DNA of 64,000 bases, taken from positions 2,752,166-2,816,165 of the forward strand of contig JALIRH010000048.1 of the NCBI GenBank assembly GCA_023055505.1. The letters are read 5' to 3'. A model generated the notes under the pieces. It saw only the letters and a list, made by a program, of their open reading frames with translations, was not told the DNA's origin and did no database searches. Source of the stretch: Callipepla californica brunnescens. Lineage: Eukaryota; Chordata; Aves; Galliformes; Odontophoridae. The position numbers and the translations under genes were made by a program. The first letter of the stretch is position 1. Each line of letters starts with the position of its first letter. Shown in pieces: positions 1 through 12,227 of the stretch.

Positions 1-78
1 GAGAAGCACCATGAGGAAGTTTGAAAAGAAACACGTCCACTCCACTCAGGTTTGCCAAAAAGGAAAATCTGCAAAGAT

Positions 79-88
79 TTTTTATTAG
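79..88 (-). terminator. possible polyadenylation signal on the minus strand
   Basis: TTTATT on the plus strand reads AATAAA on the minus strand. It lies downstream of the minus-strand exon candidates at 1.2-2.5 kb and of the LIMS1 exons, so it could end one of those transcripts. A lone hexamer in AT-rich DNA is weak evidence. Confidence 0.2.
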
Positions 89-593
89 AAGAGTTTAATG
101 CTTCCGCATGTCCGTGATCACAGAACTACAGAAACGTCTGAAATGTAGAGTATGTAAACATACTACAGACGTGCTTGGATAAGTTATTTATGTTATCTGA
201 TTTAAACCAGAGAATCCAACAAGACCTCAGTGCCTGAAAGGTGCATCTATGCCCCAAAGTTTGTCTCTCCCCTCTCTTCATATCCTACAATTTTGAAGGA
301 AAAATAAAATAAAATTAAATTAAAAAAAAAAAATCAAGAAACCGTAGTTCCAGCTTCAGGACAAAGGCAGTTTGACACCCACCTAAATAAACAAAGTAAT
401 CAAAGACATACGTTTGGACACTAAATTGCGTGTTGGCTTTCTAAAGTAACACAGTAGGTTCATCTTAAACTTCACAATATCTCAAACTCAGCTCTAAGGC
501 ATATGTTAATTCATCGCTGCCACATGCACAAGTTATCTTCATACTGTCTTTCCCACCAGAATCTCTGTTCTTCTCAAGAGAATTACAAGGAAG

Positions 594-830
594 GCAGTCA
601 CAGAATCACAGGGGCCGGAAGGGACCTCCAGACATCATCTAGTCCACTCTCCTCTCCCCCTACTAAAGCAGGTTCCATTCAGAAGGTTCAGAATGCATTC
701 AAGCAGGTTTTCAGTATCTTCAGAGAAAGAGACCCCACAATCTGTCTGGGCAGCTTGCTGCAGTGCTCTATCACCCTCAATGTAAAGAAGTTTTCCTTCA
801 TGTTCAGATAGAGCTTCTGTGTTCCATTTT
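594..830 (-). repeat. CR1 LINE fragment
   Basis: It opens with the reverse complement of the CR1 3' tail (cacagaatcac, then ggaagggacctccag), so the element runs on the minus strand. It is a 5'-truncated, diverged copy with no coding capacity. Confidence 0.75.
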
Positions 831-1243
831 ACGCACAAATTACACACATACACAAACTACACATACATAAGTAGCTTCATTCAAAAGAAAAAATCAAAAT
901 CTTGTCTCGTGTCATTACATTATGCAGCTTGCCTGGTTTTGCAAAAACAATCAGTCTAAAATTTCAAGATCTTATGCTCAAAACACTTCAGGAGGGAGCT
1001 TGCTCTTTTATTTCTTTCTTCTTTTTAAAGAAGAAAAAAGTAAATCTGCATACGTAAGCAGGACTCAATAAAGAATACTCTGTACAGAATTAAGCCCATA
1101 GAAATGTAACGGGTGCCCAGAAAGTGGAGACCAGCTAAGCACAAGTGCAAGTGTAAAAGATAACACACCGGAAGACAGCTGGATGAACTTGTTGCCTTCA
1201 TTCCTGCAGTGTTCTAACAACCAGTTCCTGTTATTTAACTTAC

Positions 1244-1396
1244 TACTAGGAGAAGCAAACTCACAGAAAAAAATAACTGAGTTCTTCACAGCTATCTGGA
1301 TTTCTTCAATTATATCAAAAAGCTGCAGAAGCATGCTGAGATGGTAAAAGAAATCTTGGTGACCAACTGTCCTTATTACTTCATCCACACAGACTT
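1244..1396 (-). CDS. candidate exon, unidentified gene
   Basis: An open segment of 153 nt bounded by an AG acceptor (ggaaaag) and a consensus GTAAGT donor. The translation contains a coherent helical, hydrophobic stretch (HLSMLLQLFDIIEEIQ) with no stop. I do not recognise the protein. It is on the same strand as LIMS1 and RANBP2. Its start phase does not match the donor phase of the candidate exon at 2292-2466, so if both belong to one gene another exon must lie between them. It may also be a chance open frame. Confidence 0.3.
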
Positions 1397-2134
1397 CTTT
1401 TCCAACAGTTAAACAAAAAAAAAAAAAAAAAAAAAGGAATAAACAATATCCTACTTACAAAATGAAAAAAACACTATCTCACTATCTTTGTTACTCTCCT
1501 CTAGGAATGTTTCAGACCTTACAGTGTAAAACCTAAAGGAAACAAGATTTTAGTCCAGCGTGAGCACCTTTTAAAAACACTACTATGAAAGAGATCAATC
1601 CATTTAAGAACAAGAAAGTAAACCTTCAAAATTTCTACAAGTGTCTTCCAACTACTTACTGTTTCTCTGCTGTTTTTTTTTTTTTTTTTTGCAAAAATTA
1701 TCTTCATCAAAAAATATCAAGTTATTACCGTGTTTCTTCCCACCTGTATACAAACCACACCTGTTACCTGTATTGCACTGAAGGTTCTTGAGTGGTGTGC
1801 ACCTTCTCCTGTTCCATAATCACATGAAAACTGTCAGTTTATCACCACCCGTGGTCACCTGCACAATTATGGAAACATTCAAAGAAAAGTTAAAATGAAA
1901 ATAAAAGGTTGACTTTTAAGAATATCCATGAGACTCAAACACGGCAAACTAGACTTACACTGGATTTACAACCAGTAAAGCACCTTCTGTACAGCGTGCA
2001 GCCCAATCGAAACACGGAACACAACTTCAGAGCCTCACACAGCTTTCACATCTTATGTTGATATTTCCAGACTGAACAGCGCTGCTTAAAGCTTACTCAC
2101 TCACGCATAGCTCACACTTGCTCAGGAATTCCAT

Positions 2135-2165
2135 CCCTAAATAATTCTGTGATTCTGTGACTCCA
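2135..2165 (+). repeat. short CR1 3'-tail remnant
   Basis: The segment attctgtgattctgtgact matches the CR1 terminal repeat. Too little remains to say more. Confidence 0.45.
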
Positions 2166-2291
2166 CCTTCACCACTACCCAGAATGTACCCGTCACTAGA
2201 ATCCCCGCACATTTTCACAATCCTTATCTCAAGCAGTTTACGAACAATGAATTGAAATACTGAAGCAAAAGTCTGCCTGCAAATACTTTAC

Positions 2292-2466
2292 CTGGTGTTG
2301 CCAAGAACCTGTCAGGAAGTGATTTTGCTTCTTCAGAAGAGGAACAGCAGGATGCTCTAGATTTGCCACCCATGTTGTTATAGCCTTGCTTTTCCCATGG
2401 ACTCTCATTGTTTTTTTAGCTTGCATCAAACATTGAGGGCCTTCTTTTGTAATCCAACCCAGGCCA
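2292..2466 (-). CDS. candidate exon, unidentified gene
   Basis: An open segment of 175 nt with a good acceptor (cttgttgcag) and a GTAAAG donor, 58 codons, ending in phase 0. The peptide is rich in basic and aromatic residues (for example LLKKQNHFLTGSW) and looks protein-like, not like a repeat. I cannot assign a family. Together with 1244-1396 it suggests a minus-strand gene to the left of, or inside the last intron of, LIMS1. Confidence 0.35.
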
Positions 2467-2969
2467 CTGCAACAAGTTATCATGTTCACCAGAATTATTT
2501 TCACATCAACAAGTTAAAAGGTAGCAACAAGAACACTTCTGTCAACTTGGTGCAGAGCCCAAATTACTCAGCTGTAACACAACACCTATTCTGACACAAA
2601 TCTGAAGCGACTCTTCTGTCAGAGATAGAATGTTGCAGGCGATTTGGGGTCTGCAGCAAAAGCCTGAATGCCCTGTGAACACTGGCCATCTGCTGTGCTC
2701 GGTCACCGAGCGATTCCATCTCCGGCGGGTAGCTGGGTGCACACCGAGTAGATGTGTCTGTCTTCTTTCACTGTCGCAGCACAGGCCCTGCCCATCTCCA
2801 TACTGGCCTCCCCCTCCATCATGCCTGAAGGTCTCAACATTGTTTTTCTGAGTGGCCCATCCTGACCAACTTCCTTTGGAAAATCTTGTATGTACAGAAA
2901 GCTCACGTTCGCCGCTTGCCAATGTAATGGCCACTGATGGAAAGCAGTAGGAACTCACTGTCTGTATCA

Positions 2970-4150
2970 TTCAGACACATTGTTATTGACCTAAGCCAAA
3001 GCCTTTCACTGTGGAGACCTCACCCTTACTTGTTTTGTACTTGTTTCACGGGAATTGGTTTGATACCACATTTGAAAATCTTCTAGATTCTAGAAAAACA
3101 TATACGAATTAAGGCTAAAGCAATAGAGTATAAATAAGGAGATGGGTTTTCTACTCTGGGCTGACCACTCCCTTCAGTTCTGATTTTAGGAGAGATGAAC
3201 CAGAGCACTCCTCATTTTTGAAGCAATGCTTTCCTATCTCAGAAGTGTTAATATAGGGATAAGATGTGCTAGTTGTCCAGGGATGCTCACAAATAACAGC
3301 AGTGTAACCATGGAAAAAAAAGACATAAAGGTAATGGATGTATCCATCTGGTTACAGCTCCAACTACAAGTTAGCTAGGTTAAACGTGTAACTTGCAGGG
3401 AGCTGAATTTGATGTAGAACATAGTATTGCTGACTCAAGACTATCTTACTGCGTTTGAATACCAGAGAGGTTAGAGCCAAACATCTAAAAAAAAACCCCT
3501 CAGTAGTAGGATACTGTCATTATTTCTTTTATCTTTGTAAGAGTCTAAGTTATCCCAGCATCCCCACAATCTTTTTTCCTCATAATATAAAACAGTAAGT
3601 TACAGGGAAAGACGTGACAATCTCATGTTAAGATCCAGATAAAGAAAGTATTCTAGTGCTGACATAAAAGCTTGTTCTTAGATAAATTGAAAGGTATACC
3701 ATATTCAGTTCAGCCGCCATTGAAATTGATGTTAGACACAAATAGGAGGCCTCTGAGACATTCCATGTGTCATGGGAAGAAAAAGGTAAGGGCACACACC
3801 AACCGTGTCTTCTGAAACACAGTGTGAGGAGCCCACACGTGATGCTCACATTATGGATATGAATTTGCGGCTTTTTTTGCTCCAACAGTAATTCCTGGGA
3901 AAACAGCGAGCACCTACACCTTTTGACCTTCCAGGAGCTACTAGGTGCAAGCTAAGGGGCAGCCGTATTACCAGATACCAAATGTGTTGCACGCCTGCAA
4001 GCAAATCTGAGATCTTCTTACAGCTCAGTTCTAGAATTGATATTCCTTCAGTGCAGGAACATCTCAGCTGCTTACAAATTTGTAGGGCAAATAACCCCCA
4101 AGAATAGCACTCAAAGATAATAGTGCGGAAGATGGTATATTTTTGGTAGG
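2970..4150. other. no gene seen
   Basis: AT-rich sequence with short oligo-A runs. No ORF with coding character, no recognisable repeat and no supported splice pair. Confidence 0.5.
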
Positions 4151-4179
4151 CTTAAGTAGATGGTATACAGACAACTAGC

Positions 4180-4429
4180 AAGAAGAGAGTGGCTCACCTC
4201 TCATGATGGTTGAGGCCCACCAATAACTCCACTAAGGAGAGATCTCCAACAAGAGATCCTTCCCTGGTGGTGGTCAGCCCTTAAATGGGGTCTGGGAGAG
4301 GTGGAGCCAGACTCTACCCCTTCCAATCACACAGGTACATTACCTTCACCTGTGGCCCTGCGGCTGACTCAGTGCTCCCCTCAGGTGATCAATCAGTGGT
4401 TCAGGCTGTGATTCAACAGTTCCCATACA
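4180..4429 (-). mobile_element. 3' LTR of minus-strand ERV
   Basis: The right edge is defined by a purine-rich tract on the minus strand (gaaggggtggag, 4430-4441) followed by TGTATGGGAACTG, the usual order of polypurine tract then LTR start. The same family recurs at 59281-59470 and ends at the same base. The left edge is estimated. The LTR follows the integrase reading frame with no envelope gene between them. Confidence 0.6.
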
Positions 4430-4757
4430 CTCCACCCCTTCACGACATGAACCACTAATTAAGTAACTATAGGGTGAGCCCCCCTTAACACAGAGACCCA
4501 GTACATCACGACGCTTACATAATGACCCGTCGCGATGCATATCGATGTAATCTGGGTTGAGTGATGATCAGCGTACGGCTCGTGTTCTTCCTTGGGCCAG
4601 TGCTCGGTGGTGTCTACTGGAAGCATGCAGTCACGTTGTGCAGGTCCATCCTACTCTTCATCAGTCCCGGGTAGACCATCACCGGATGTTGCACATGGTC
4701 TTATAGCAACTCTGGAACACTTCAGCATTATTTGGTTCCTTCCAGTGACTCATAGAC

Positions 4758-5640
4758 TCATGGGGAGTAATGTAGATGTTTCAAAGGTATCAAGAAGGGG
4801 AGGTCCGCCCTCCAGGGTAAGATACAGGCCGTATTCCTGTCTTGGGTCAACACTTCAGCTTGTACAGGGGCATGCCCTGGCCACCTGTACCAAAACTTTT
4901 GGCCTGATGTCTGTGGCTGCACGACAATATCAGGCACCAAAGGGGGTGTCCTGATCTGCCACAGAGACATGACAGGGGTTCCTTCAGCAATAAAGACTGC
5001 AGTGTTGACCACGATATCAGTAGGCCATGTACCAATTACCGGTGGGACTACCAAACCCCCCACCTCCAACGATCTCCCCCAGGGTGCAAGTAGGCCACAC
5101 CATCGTGGTCCTACCTGCACCTTCCAAGGCCATCTTATTTTATTGGTGCCTGGTCTTAGGTTCTCAGGGGCAGGGAGCAGAAGATTGTTCTCACGGCCGG
5201 TCTGAGGTCTTACCTCATTATCTGTACCTGTAATTTGGATCCTAAGTGGGGAGGCCCATGTTGTTTGCAACATTTTCAAGGCACTGGGTCTGCCAACTCT
5301 GGGCCTTTCATTCAGATCTCGCAGGGTCTCGCGGAGTCTCTTTGTCCACCCCTGCAGAGACTGAGAGTCTGTCTTCAAGGCAGCTTTGAGAATACCATTA
5401 TAACGCTCAATAAGGCCTGCCCCCATTGGATTGTATGGCAGGTGGAATTGCCACTCAATGTTGTTCTCTTCTGCCCAGCACTGTATCACTGCACCCGTGA
5501 AATGAGTCCCTTGGTCACTCTCAATGACTTGTGGTGTCCCGTAGGCAGCCATCAATCTCGCGAGCACCTTGATGGTATATGCCTGGTTGGCTTTTGGTAC
5601 TGGAGAGGCCTGCACCAGAACCGATGTCAGTGACTCCTGT
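4758..5640 (-). pseudogene. ERV integrase fragment (5'-truncated pol)
   Basis: An open minus-strand frame encodes the C-terminal two thirds of a retroviral integrase. The second catalytic Asp (IESDQGTHF) and the Glu (GLIERYNG) are separated by 35 residues, the DD35E spacing. The first catalytic Asp, the zinc-binding N-terminus, RT, protease and gag are missing, because the frame is cut at about 5.6 kb where a different element begins on the opposite strand. A C-terminal integrase-like domain runs to the stop. With an LTR but no envelope this resembles ERV-L-type elements; that assignment is inference. Confidence 0.75.
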
Positions 5641-5645
5641 AAGAG
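5600..5645. other. head-to-head junction between two ERVs
   Basis: Left of this point the minus strand reads as integrase. Right of it the plus strand reads as the charged N-terminal part of a gag protein. Neither element continues across, so both have lost their 5' parts here. No target-site duplication or LTR marks the boundary. Confidence 0.6.
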
Positions 5646-6882
5646 GGCGGAAAATGAAAAAAGTCTCAACTCCCTTAAAAGAGAAGAAAGAGGAGGAGCT
5701 GAGGGTGGAAGAAGCAGACTCTGAAAGGGAAGAGGAGAAAGTAGAGGAATCAGACACTGTAAGAGAAGAGGAGAAAATATGTCCAGAGGAGTTGTTCAAA
5801 ACTTCAGACTTTCCAGTAGGAGGGCTGAGACACCCCACAAGATCACTGTCACCAACACCTAGGAGGACAATGAGTCCTGATAGAGTAGAAGATGAAAGAG
5901 AGGTTATTACCGATGTTACTCGACCTATGAAAATGAATGAAATTCAAAGTTTGAGAAAAGACTTTACACGCCACGCAAATTAACCTATTGTCACCTGGTT
6001 GCTACGCTGTTGGGACAGTGGGGCCAACAGTGTGTGGCTAGATGGTACGAAGCTCGCCAATTGGGTGACATTGCCAGGGACTCTGCCATTGACAGAGGCA
6101 TTAGTACATGCCACAATAGACCCTTCACTCTCTGGAAGCGGATGCTGATAGCCGTGAAAGAAAAATACCCCTTCAGAGATGATTTGTTGCCTGAGAAAAA
6201 GAAATGGTCCAATATGGAAAAAGGCATAAATTATTTGAGAGAATATGCTGTAGTGGAAATGTTACATGACCCTGCATTCATTCATGATGAACCAGACCAT
6301 GAGCATGATCCTGAGAGAATCAGGTGTACACCAGTTATGTGGCGTATATTCACAAGGACTGCACCAGACAGATATGCCAGTACATTAGCAGCAATGTACA
6401 GCAGAAGACAAAGAAGACCCCTTATAAATGACCTGATTAACAGACTTCAAGACATTGAGTTACATTTAACTCCTCTACGAGCTTACGTTTCAACCTTTGT
6501 AAAGGTAACCGAAAGACTGGACAGAATGGAGAGCAATCAAGAAGATATAATGGTCGAACTGGCTACTGTGCTTAATTCTGATGAAACTGATGGATCTGAT
6601 GAGAACAAGGATTCCCAAAACAGCAACGTCTCAGCTATCAAAAGAGGACGTTCTCCTGCTCGAGGAAGTGTCAACAGTAAAGCAATGTCACGTACTGCCT
6701 TGTGGTGTTACCTACATGACCAGGGGGAAGATAAGAAGATGTGGCATAAGAAACCCACTTCTGCCCTTCAGGCACGTGTAAAAGAGTTACAAAATAGGTC
6801 AACCACCAGGGTGAACTTCTCCAAGAAGGTGACTGCTCCAGTGACTGCCGGATACGGCAGTAGCCGTAGAGTCAACAAATAG
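5640..6882 (+). pseudogene. ERV gag (frameshifted)
   Basis: Two overlapping reading frames, 5579-5983 and 6010-6882, make up a gag-like polyprotein. It begins with a highly acidic Glu-rich stretch and continues into a helical capsid-like region and a basic C-terminus. They are out of register near 6.0 kb, so the gene is broken. I see no CCHC zinc knuckle (C-x2-C-x4-H-x4-C), unlike most orthoretroviral gag proteins. The 5' LTR, primer binding site and true start codon are absent. Confidence 0.65.
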
Positions 6883-6898
6883 AGGGGCCCTGCCCCCA

Positions 6899-6920
6899 GC
6901 CGGGGGGGGTGGGGGGGAAA
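6899..6920 (+). repeat. G-rich tract between gag and protease
   Basis: Two runs of seven or more G separated by one T. It lies at the gag-pro boundary and could be a secondary mutation hot spot. Confidence 0.6.
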
Positions 6921-6931
6921 GGGATAATAGA

Positions 6932-7447
6932 GTGTATTGGACTGTGTGGATTCGATGGCCTGGCACATCAGAACCACAAAAATATAAGGCATTGGTGGAC
7001 GCTGGTGCACAGTGCACTCTAATGCCCTCGAGTCACCAAGGGACAGAATTAATCTATATTTCTGGAGTGACTGGGGGTTCCCAAGAGCTGACCAAGTTGG
7101 AGGCTGAAATAAGCCTCATTGGTAAAGACTGGCAAAAACATCCAATCGTGACTGGCCCAGGGGCTCCATGTATACTTGGTATTGATTACCTCAAAAGGGG
7201 ATATTTTAAGGATCCCAAAGGGTATCGATGGGCTTTTGGAATAGTTGCTGTGGACGCAGATAACATTAAGCAGCTGTCTGTTTTGCCTGGCCTGTCAGAA
7301 GATCTGTTTGTCGTAGGGTTGCTACAAGTGGAGGAGCAACAGGTACCGATTGCTACAAAAACGGTGCACAGACAGCAATATTGCACCAACAGGGATTCCT
7401 TGCTCCCCATTCAAAACCTGATTCGTCAGCTAGAGAGCCATGAGTGA
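6932..7447 (+). pseudogene. ERV aspartic protease region
   Basis: The frame contains the active-site context ALVDAGAQCTLM near 6990-7025 and a downstream ILGIDYL motif, the usual two landmarks of retroviral aspartic proteases. The catalytic triplet reads Asp-Ala-Gly where retroviral proteases usually have Asp-Thr/Ser-Gly. The frame differs from that of RT downstream, and a TGA separates the two near 7447. Confidence 0.65.
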
Positions 7448-8382
7448 TTAGCAAAACTCACTCACCTTTTAATAGCCCCATACGGCCAGTGCATAAAGCC
7501 AGTGGAGAATGGAGGCTGACGGTAGATTACCATGGCCTGAATGAAATCACACCCACACTGAGTGCTGCTGTGCTGGACATGCTTCAACTCCAGTATGAAC
7601 TGGAGTCAAAAGCAGCCAAGTGGTATGCCACCACTGACATTGCCAATGCCTTCTTTTCAATTCCTCTGGCCACAGAATGCAGGCCGCAGTTTGCTTTCAC
7701 CTGGAGGGGAGTTCAGTACACCTGGAACCGTTTGCCCCAGGGGTGGAAGCACAGCCCAACCATTTGCCATGGGTTGATCCAAACTGCATTGGAACAGGGC
7801 GGTGCCCATGAGCACTTACAATACATTGATGACATCATTGTGTGGGGCAATACAGCAGGGGAAGTTTTCGAGAAAGGAGAGAGAATAATTCAGATCCTCC
7901 TGCGAGCTGGCTTCGCTATTAAGCGAAGCAAAGTGAAAGGGCCTGCACGGGAAATTCAGTTCCTAGGAATAAAGTGGCAAGATGGACGTCGTCACATCCC
8001 AACAGATGGGATTGACAAAATTATTGCTATGTCTCCACCCACTAGTAAGACAGAGACCCAAGCTTTTCTGGGCGTAGCGGGCTTTTGGAGAATGCATGTT
8101 CCAAACTACAGTTTCATTGTGAGCCCTCTCTTTCGGGTGACGCGGAAGAAGAATGATTTTGTGTGGGGCCCTGAGCAGCAGCAGGCTTTTGAGCAAATGA
8201 AGCAGGAGATAGCCCGTGCCGTGGCCCTGGGGCCAGTGCGGACGGGACAGGATGTAAAGAACATCCTCTACACTGCTGCTGGAAAGGAAGGAAGGTCCCA
8301 CTTGGAGTTTGTGGCAAAGAGCTTCTGGAGAGACCCGAGGCCGACCCCTTGGATTCTGGAGTCGAGCATACAGGGGGTCTGA
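7444..8382 (+). pseudogene. ERV reverse transcriptase
   Basis: About 310 codons with the order of RT motifs: the VDYHGLNEIT region, the catalytic Asp in TTDIANAFFSIPL, LPQGWKHSP, and the polymerase box YIDDIIVWG at about 7820. The thumb and connection follow (LGIKWQDGR, FLGVAGFWR). The frame is lost near 8.3 kb, where RNase H continues in another frame, so the pol gene is not intact. Confidence 0.88.
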
Positions 8383-9124
8383 GGAGCACTACACTCCAAC
8401 TGAGAAGGAGATCTTAGCCGCGTACGAGGGGGTTCGAGCTGCTTCCGAAGTAATCGGTACTGAAGCACAGCTCCTTCTGGCGCCTCGACTGCCAGTGCTG
8501 AACTGGATGTTAGAAGGAAAGGTTCCCTCCACCCATCATGCTACTGATGCCACTTGGAGTAGGTGGATTGCGCTGATTACACAGCGAGCTCGGATGGGAA
8601 ACCTCAGTCGTCCAGGAATCCTAGAAGTGAGCATGGACTGGCCTGAAGGTAAAAAGTTTGGAACAACACCAGCAGAGGAGGTATCACGTGCTAAAGAGGC
8701 CCCGCCATACAATGAACTACCAGAAGATGAGAAGAGATATGCCCTGTTCACAGATGGATCGTGTCGCATTGTGGGAAAGCACCGCAGATGGAAATCTGCT
8801 GTGTGGAGCCCCACGCGACAAGTTGCAGAGGCCACTGAAGGAAAAGGAGAGTCAAGCCAATTTGCAGAGGTAAAGGCTGTCCAACTGGCCTTAGATATTG
8901 CTGAACGTGAGAGGTGGCCAGTGCTTTATCTTTACACTGACTCATGGATGGTGACAAATGCCTTATGGGGGTGGTTACAGCAATGGGAACAAAATGGCTG
9001 GCAACGGAGGGGTAAACCTATTTGGGCTGCTGAACTGTGGAAAGATATTGCTGCCCGAGTAAAGAATATGGTTGTAAAGGTGCGTCATGTAGATGCTCAT
9101 GTTCCCCAAAAGCCGGACAACTGA
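8309..9124 (+). pseudogene. ERV RT connection and RNase H
   Basis: The frame carries the RNase H acidic residues in order: Asp in LFTDGSCR, Glu in QFAEVKAVQ, Asp in YTDSWMV, and a late Asp near the end (HVDAHV). It overlaps the RT frame out of register and ends at a TGA at 9122-9124. Confidence 0.82.
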
Positions 9125-10079
9125 AGAACAACAGAATAACCATCAGGTAGATCGAGCTGCCAAAGTTAAGATGGCTCAAGTAGACTTGGACTGGCAACAC
9201 AAAAGTGAATTATTTTTAGCTCGATGGGCCCATGAGACCTCGGGCCATCAAGGAAGGGATGCAACATAGAAGTGGGCTAGAGAGCGAGGGGTGGACTTCA
9301 CTATGGATGCTATTGCACAGGTTATCCATGACTGTGATACCTGCGCCACAATGAAGCAAGCCAAGAGGATGAAACCTCTTTGGGGGGAAGGGCGATGGCA
9401 AAAGTATAAACATGGGGAGGCGTGGCAGGTAGATTATATCACCTTGCCACGATCTCGCAGTGGTAAGTGTTATGTGCTCACCATGGTGGAAGCAACCACT
9501 GGGTGGCTTGAAACATATGCAGTACCCCATGCTACCGCCCGAAACACCATTCTAGGTCTCGAGAAGCAAGTCCTATGGCGACATGGCACTCCAGAAAGAA
9601 TTGAGTCAGATAATGGGACTCATTTCAAAAATTCTCTTGTAAATAATTGGGCCAACGATCATGGCATTGAGCGGATTTATCATACCCCCTATCATGCACC
9701 AGCTTCTGGTAAGATTGAAAGATACAACAGGTTGCTAAAATCCATGTTGAAAGCAATGGGTGGCGGAACATTTAAGCACTGGGAGAAGCATTTGGCAGAA
9801 GCCACCTGGTTGGTCAACACTCGAGGATCCATCAAGCGTGATGGTCCTGCCCAATCCAGCTCCCTACCTACTGTAGAGGGAGATAAGGTCCCTGTAGTAC
9901 ATGGAAAGAACATGTTGGGAAAAGCAGTACGGGTCCTTCCAGCTTCTGGGAAGGGCAAACCTCTTCGTGGCACTGTCTTTGCTCAGGGACCTGGGTCCAC
10001 TTGGCTGGTGATGCAGAAGAATGGGGATGTTCAATGTGTACCACAAGGGAATTTGATGTTGGGGGAGTGCAGTCAGTAA
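9125..10079 (+). pseudogene. ERV integrase
   Basis: The zinc-binding N-terminus (His-His-Cys-Cys, CDTC at about 9340) is interrupted by an in-frame TAG near 9270. From 9291 the core is open for 262 codons: Asp in WQVDYITLP, Asp in IESDNGTHF and Glu in GKIERYN, the last two 35 residues apart. A C-terminal domain follows and ends at a stop at 10077-10079. The sequence is clearly different from the minus-strand integrase at 4.8-5.6 kb, so these are two lineages. No 3' LTR is seen downstream. Confidence 0.85.
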
Positions 10080-10194
10080 CTCCATGGTATATACTTGTAT
10101 ATATGTTGCGTGTGTGTTTATCTAATGCATGTTAATCATTGTTCTTCTGTAGTGAGCATTTGAGTAACCCTTCTACTAGGGAAACAACAAGAAT

Positions 10195-10310
10195 ACAGAA
10201 GAAAAATTCATCACAAAGGTCATTAAACGCTGGAACACCTTGCCCACGGAGGCCTGGGAAAGCATCTCTTCCTTGGAGATGCTCAAATGTTGGCCAGATA
10301 AGATTTTCAG
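10195..10310 (+). repeat. diverged CR1 fragment
   Basis: The order of phrases (cattaaacgctggaacacc, ccacggaggcctgg, ccttggagatgctcaa) follows the CR1 3' region in plus orientation. It sits just beyond the plus-strand ERV and may have replaced its 3' LTR. Confidence 0.55.
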
Positions 10311-11000
10311 TCTTGATGCAGCTTTGAAGCCCCAAGACAGCCTCAGTGCTATTTGTGGGGTCTGAAATACAAACCTGTGTTCAAAGCCATAGAAATCGCT
10401 GCCTTCCTGCAACTGCTTTGTAGCACAGTGTTCACCATCAAGAACTTGAAGAAACAGCAAAAAACGTTATGAGTTAGGACCCCAGGATTGCCACAGAACC
10501 CAGGGGAGACTGACGGCTACACACTGCCAGCGAGGTGTGGACGTAACCCTGCGAGGCAGAGCTCTCACAGCAGTAAGGCTGTGTGTACGGTGTGGAAAAT
10601 GTGGAAACACAAATCAAAACATGCACACTTGAACTGAACTACAATTCAAAGGAAGCACTGCTGAGTATGATCGACTGAATCCATGGCACGCTCTGAAATC
10701 TCCACAGTGTTACTACGCTTGTTACGTATTTAGGATAGGATCATGTTCAGAGTTAAGTGCAGAAAAAATAAAGGACGAAAAAGGAGAAGAGTTAAGAAGA
10801 TTGAACTGCAGGAAGGGCGGAACAGACAGCTGAAAGAGATGTAAATTAGTAAATGGAGCAAGGAGGAAGGACCAGGCACATTCTCTCAGTGTTGTTCATA
10901 CAGCTGCTGTACCGTAACAGTTAAAGCTATACCAACATCCAACATTTCAGAGATAACCGCTGATCTGTTTGGAAGGCATCACACCTATCGATTAACTTAC

Positions 11001-11076
11001 CTGAGTGTCAGCTTAGCGTTGCAGGTTGAACAAGCGAAACAGTTCACACACCATGCCTTATTCAGAGCAGACACAA
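11001..11076 (-). CDS. LIMS1: LIMS1 exon: LIM5 middle
   Basis: It encodes [18 protein letters not shown] and continues to the GTAAG donor. The next exon, expected to finish LIM5 and the C-terminus, was searched for to the left and not found. Confidence 0.9.
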
Positions 11077-12227
11077 CTAAAGCAAGGAAGAAAGAAAGAA
11101 AGAGTAAATCATTGGCGACACAAAAAGTAAATAAAAGTTAAGCTCAAATGTTCCTGAGATGTGAAGAACAATCATTTGATTACTGTAGCAAGTTTTAAGG
11201 TCTGTAACGATGATGTGGCAAGGCCTGTGAATGCTGCACAGTGGGACTGTGAAGCACTGATAAAGCTGTCTCTGAGGGCACACAACTCTGGGTTCAGCAG
11301 CAACACCAATGTATTTGTGATTCCTGCTGTTCAGTTCAGCGACTGAATTGTACAACGTGAGAGTCACATTCTATGCCACAACATTCACAACATACAGAGA
11401 AGTGGTGATCAGAAAAGGCTGCATTTACTCGTTCCCTCCGAGCCCCAGATCTCTTCAGTCAGGATCTCCGTGAAGAGGTCACTGCTTCCCCCAAAGCCTT
11501 CTGGATTGTTGTTCTGCAGGTACAGTCCAGTCCCAAAGCGTGGGGAAAGCACATTTCTGGAACGTTAGGTCTCACCCTATGTTTACATGACTATGAACTA
11601 CTTTATGGTTCCGTTTATATACTAGAAGCTTCCTCCCACTTTGATAATGGCTTTGGCTTAGGTGAGGCTAACGTGTATTACGGTGTTCACTTCAGGCAGG
11701 TGTAGCAAGAAGCAAAATAATGTGGCATGACTGCATGTGGAATGCCTTATGGCATTTTATCATAGATGATAATCCAAAAAGCCTACAAAACCTCCTCAAA
11801 CTTAAAACACTTGCTTCCAGTTATGCCTTCACAGGACAGACCTTTCCCAATACAGTTCCTTCCTGGTTTTGTGAAATTATCATCAGCCCCAATTTTCAAA
11901 AGACAGGTGCCTGTGACAGACAGGTAGATATCTCCAGGAACCGAACTGAACCAATGGAAACTAGGCACTTAAAAATATCCGTAAGAAAGCCCACCTTTAG
12001 TTCTCTTTAGATCCTGTTTGATCTTCCTTCAATGTGTAATGTTTACTGTAAGGTCCTCTTCCCATTTGGCCTCAACAAATCACATCTATCCTAATTTCCG
12101 ATGGAGGGAATGCCTGCCTTTGGTTTAATGGCAGCAGTCAGGGATTCAACAGAGGGCCTTCCTCCCACTTTTAGAGACGGCTTTCAACAGAATGTCACAT
12201 GAAGAAAACAACTAGAGAACTGCTTAC

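Noticed and set aside
2542..2970. 142-codon minus-strand ORF
   Set aside because: Composition and multiple overlapping frames do not support coding, and no motif or splice structure was found. It may be an old repeat.
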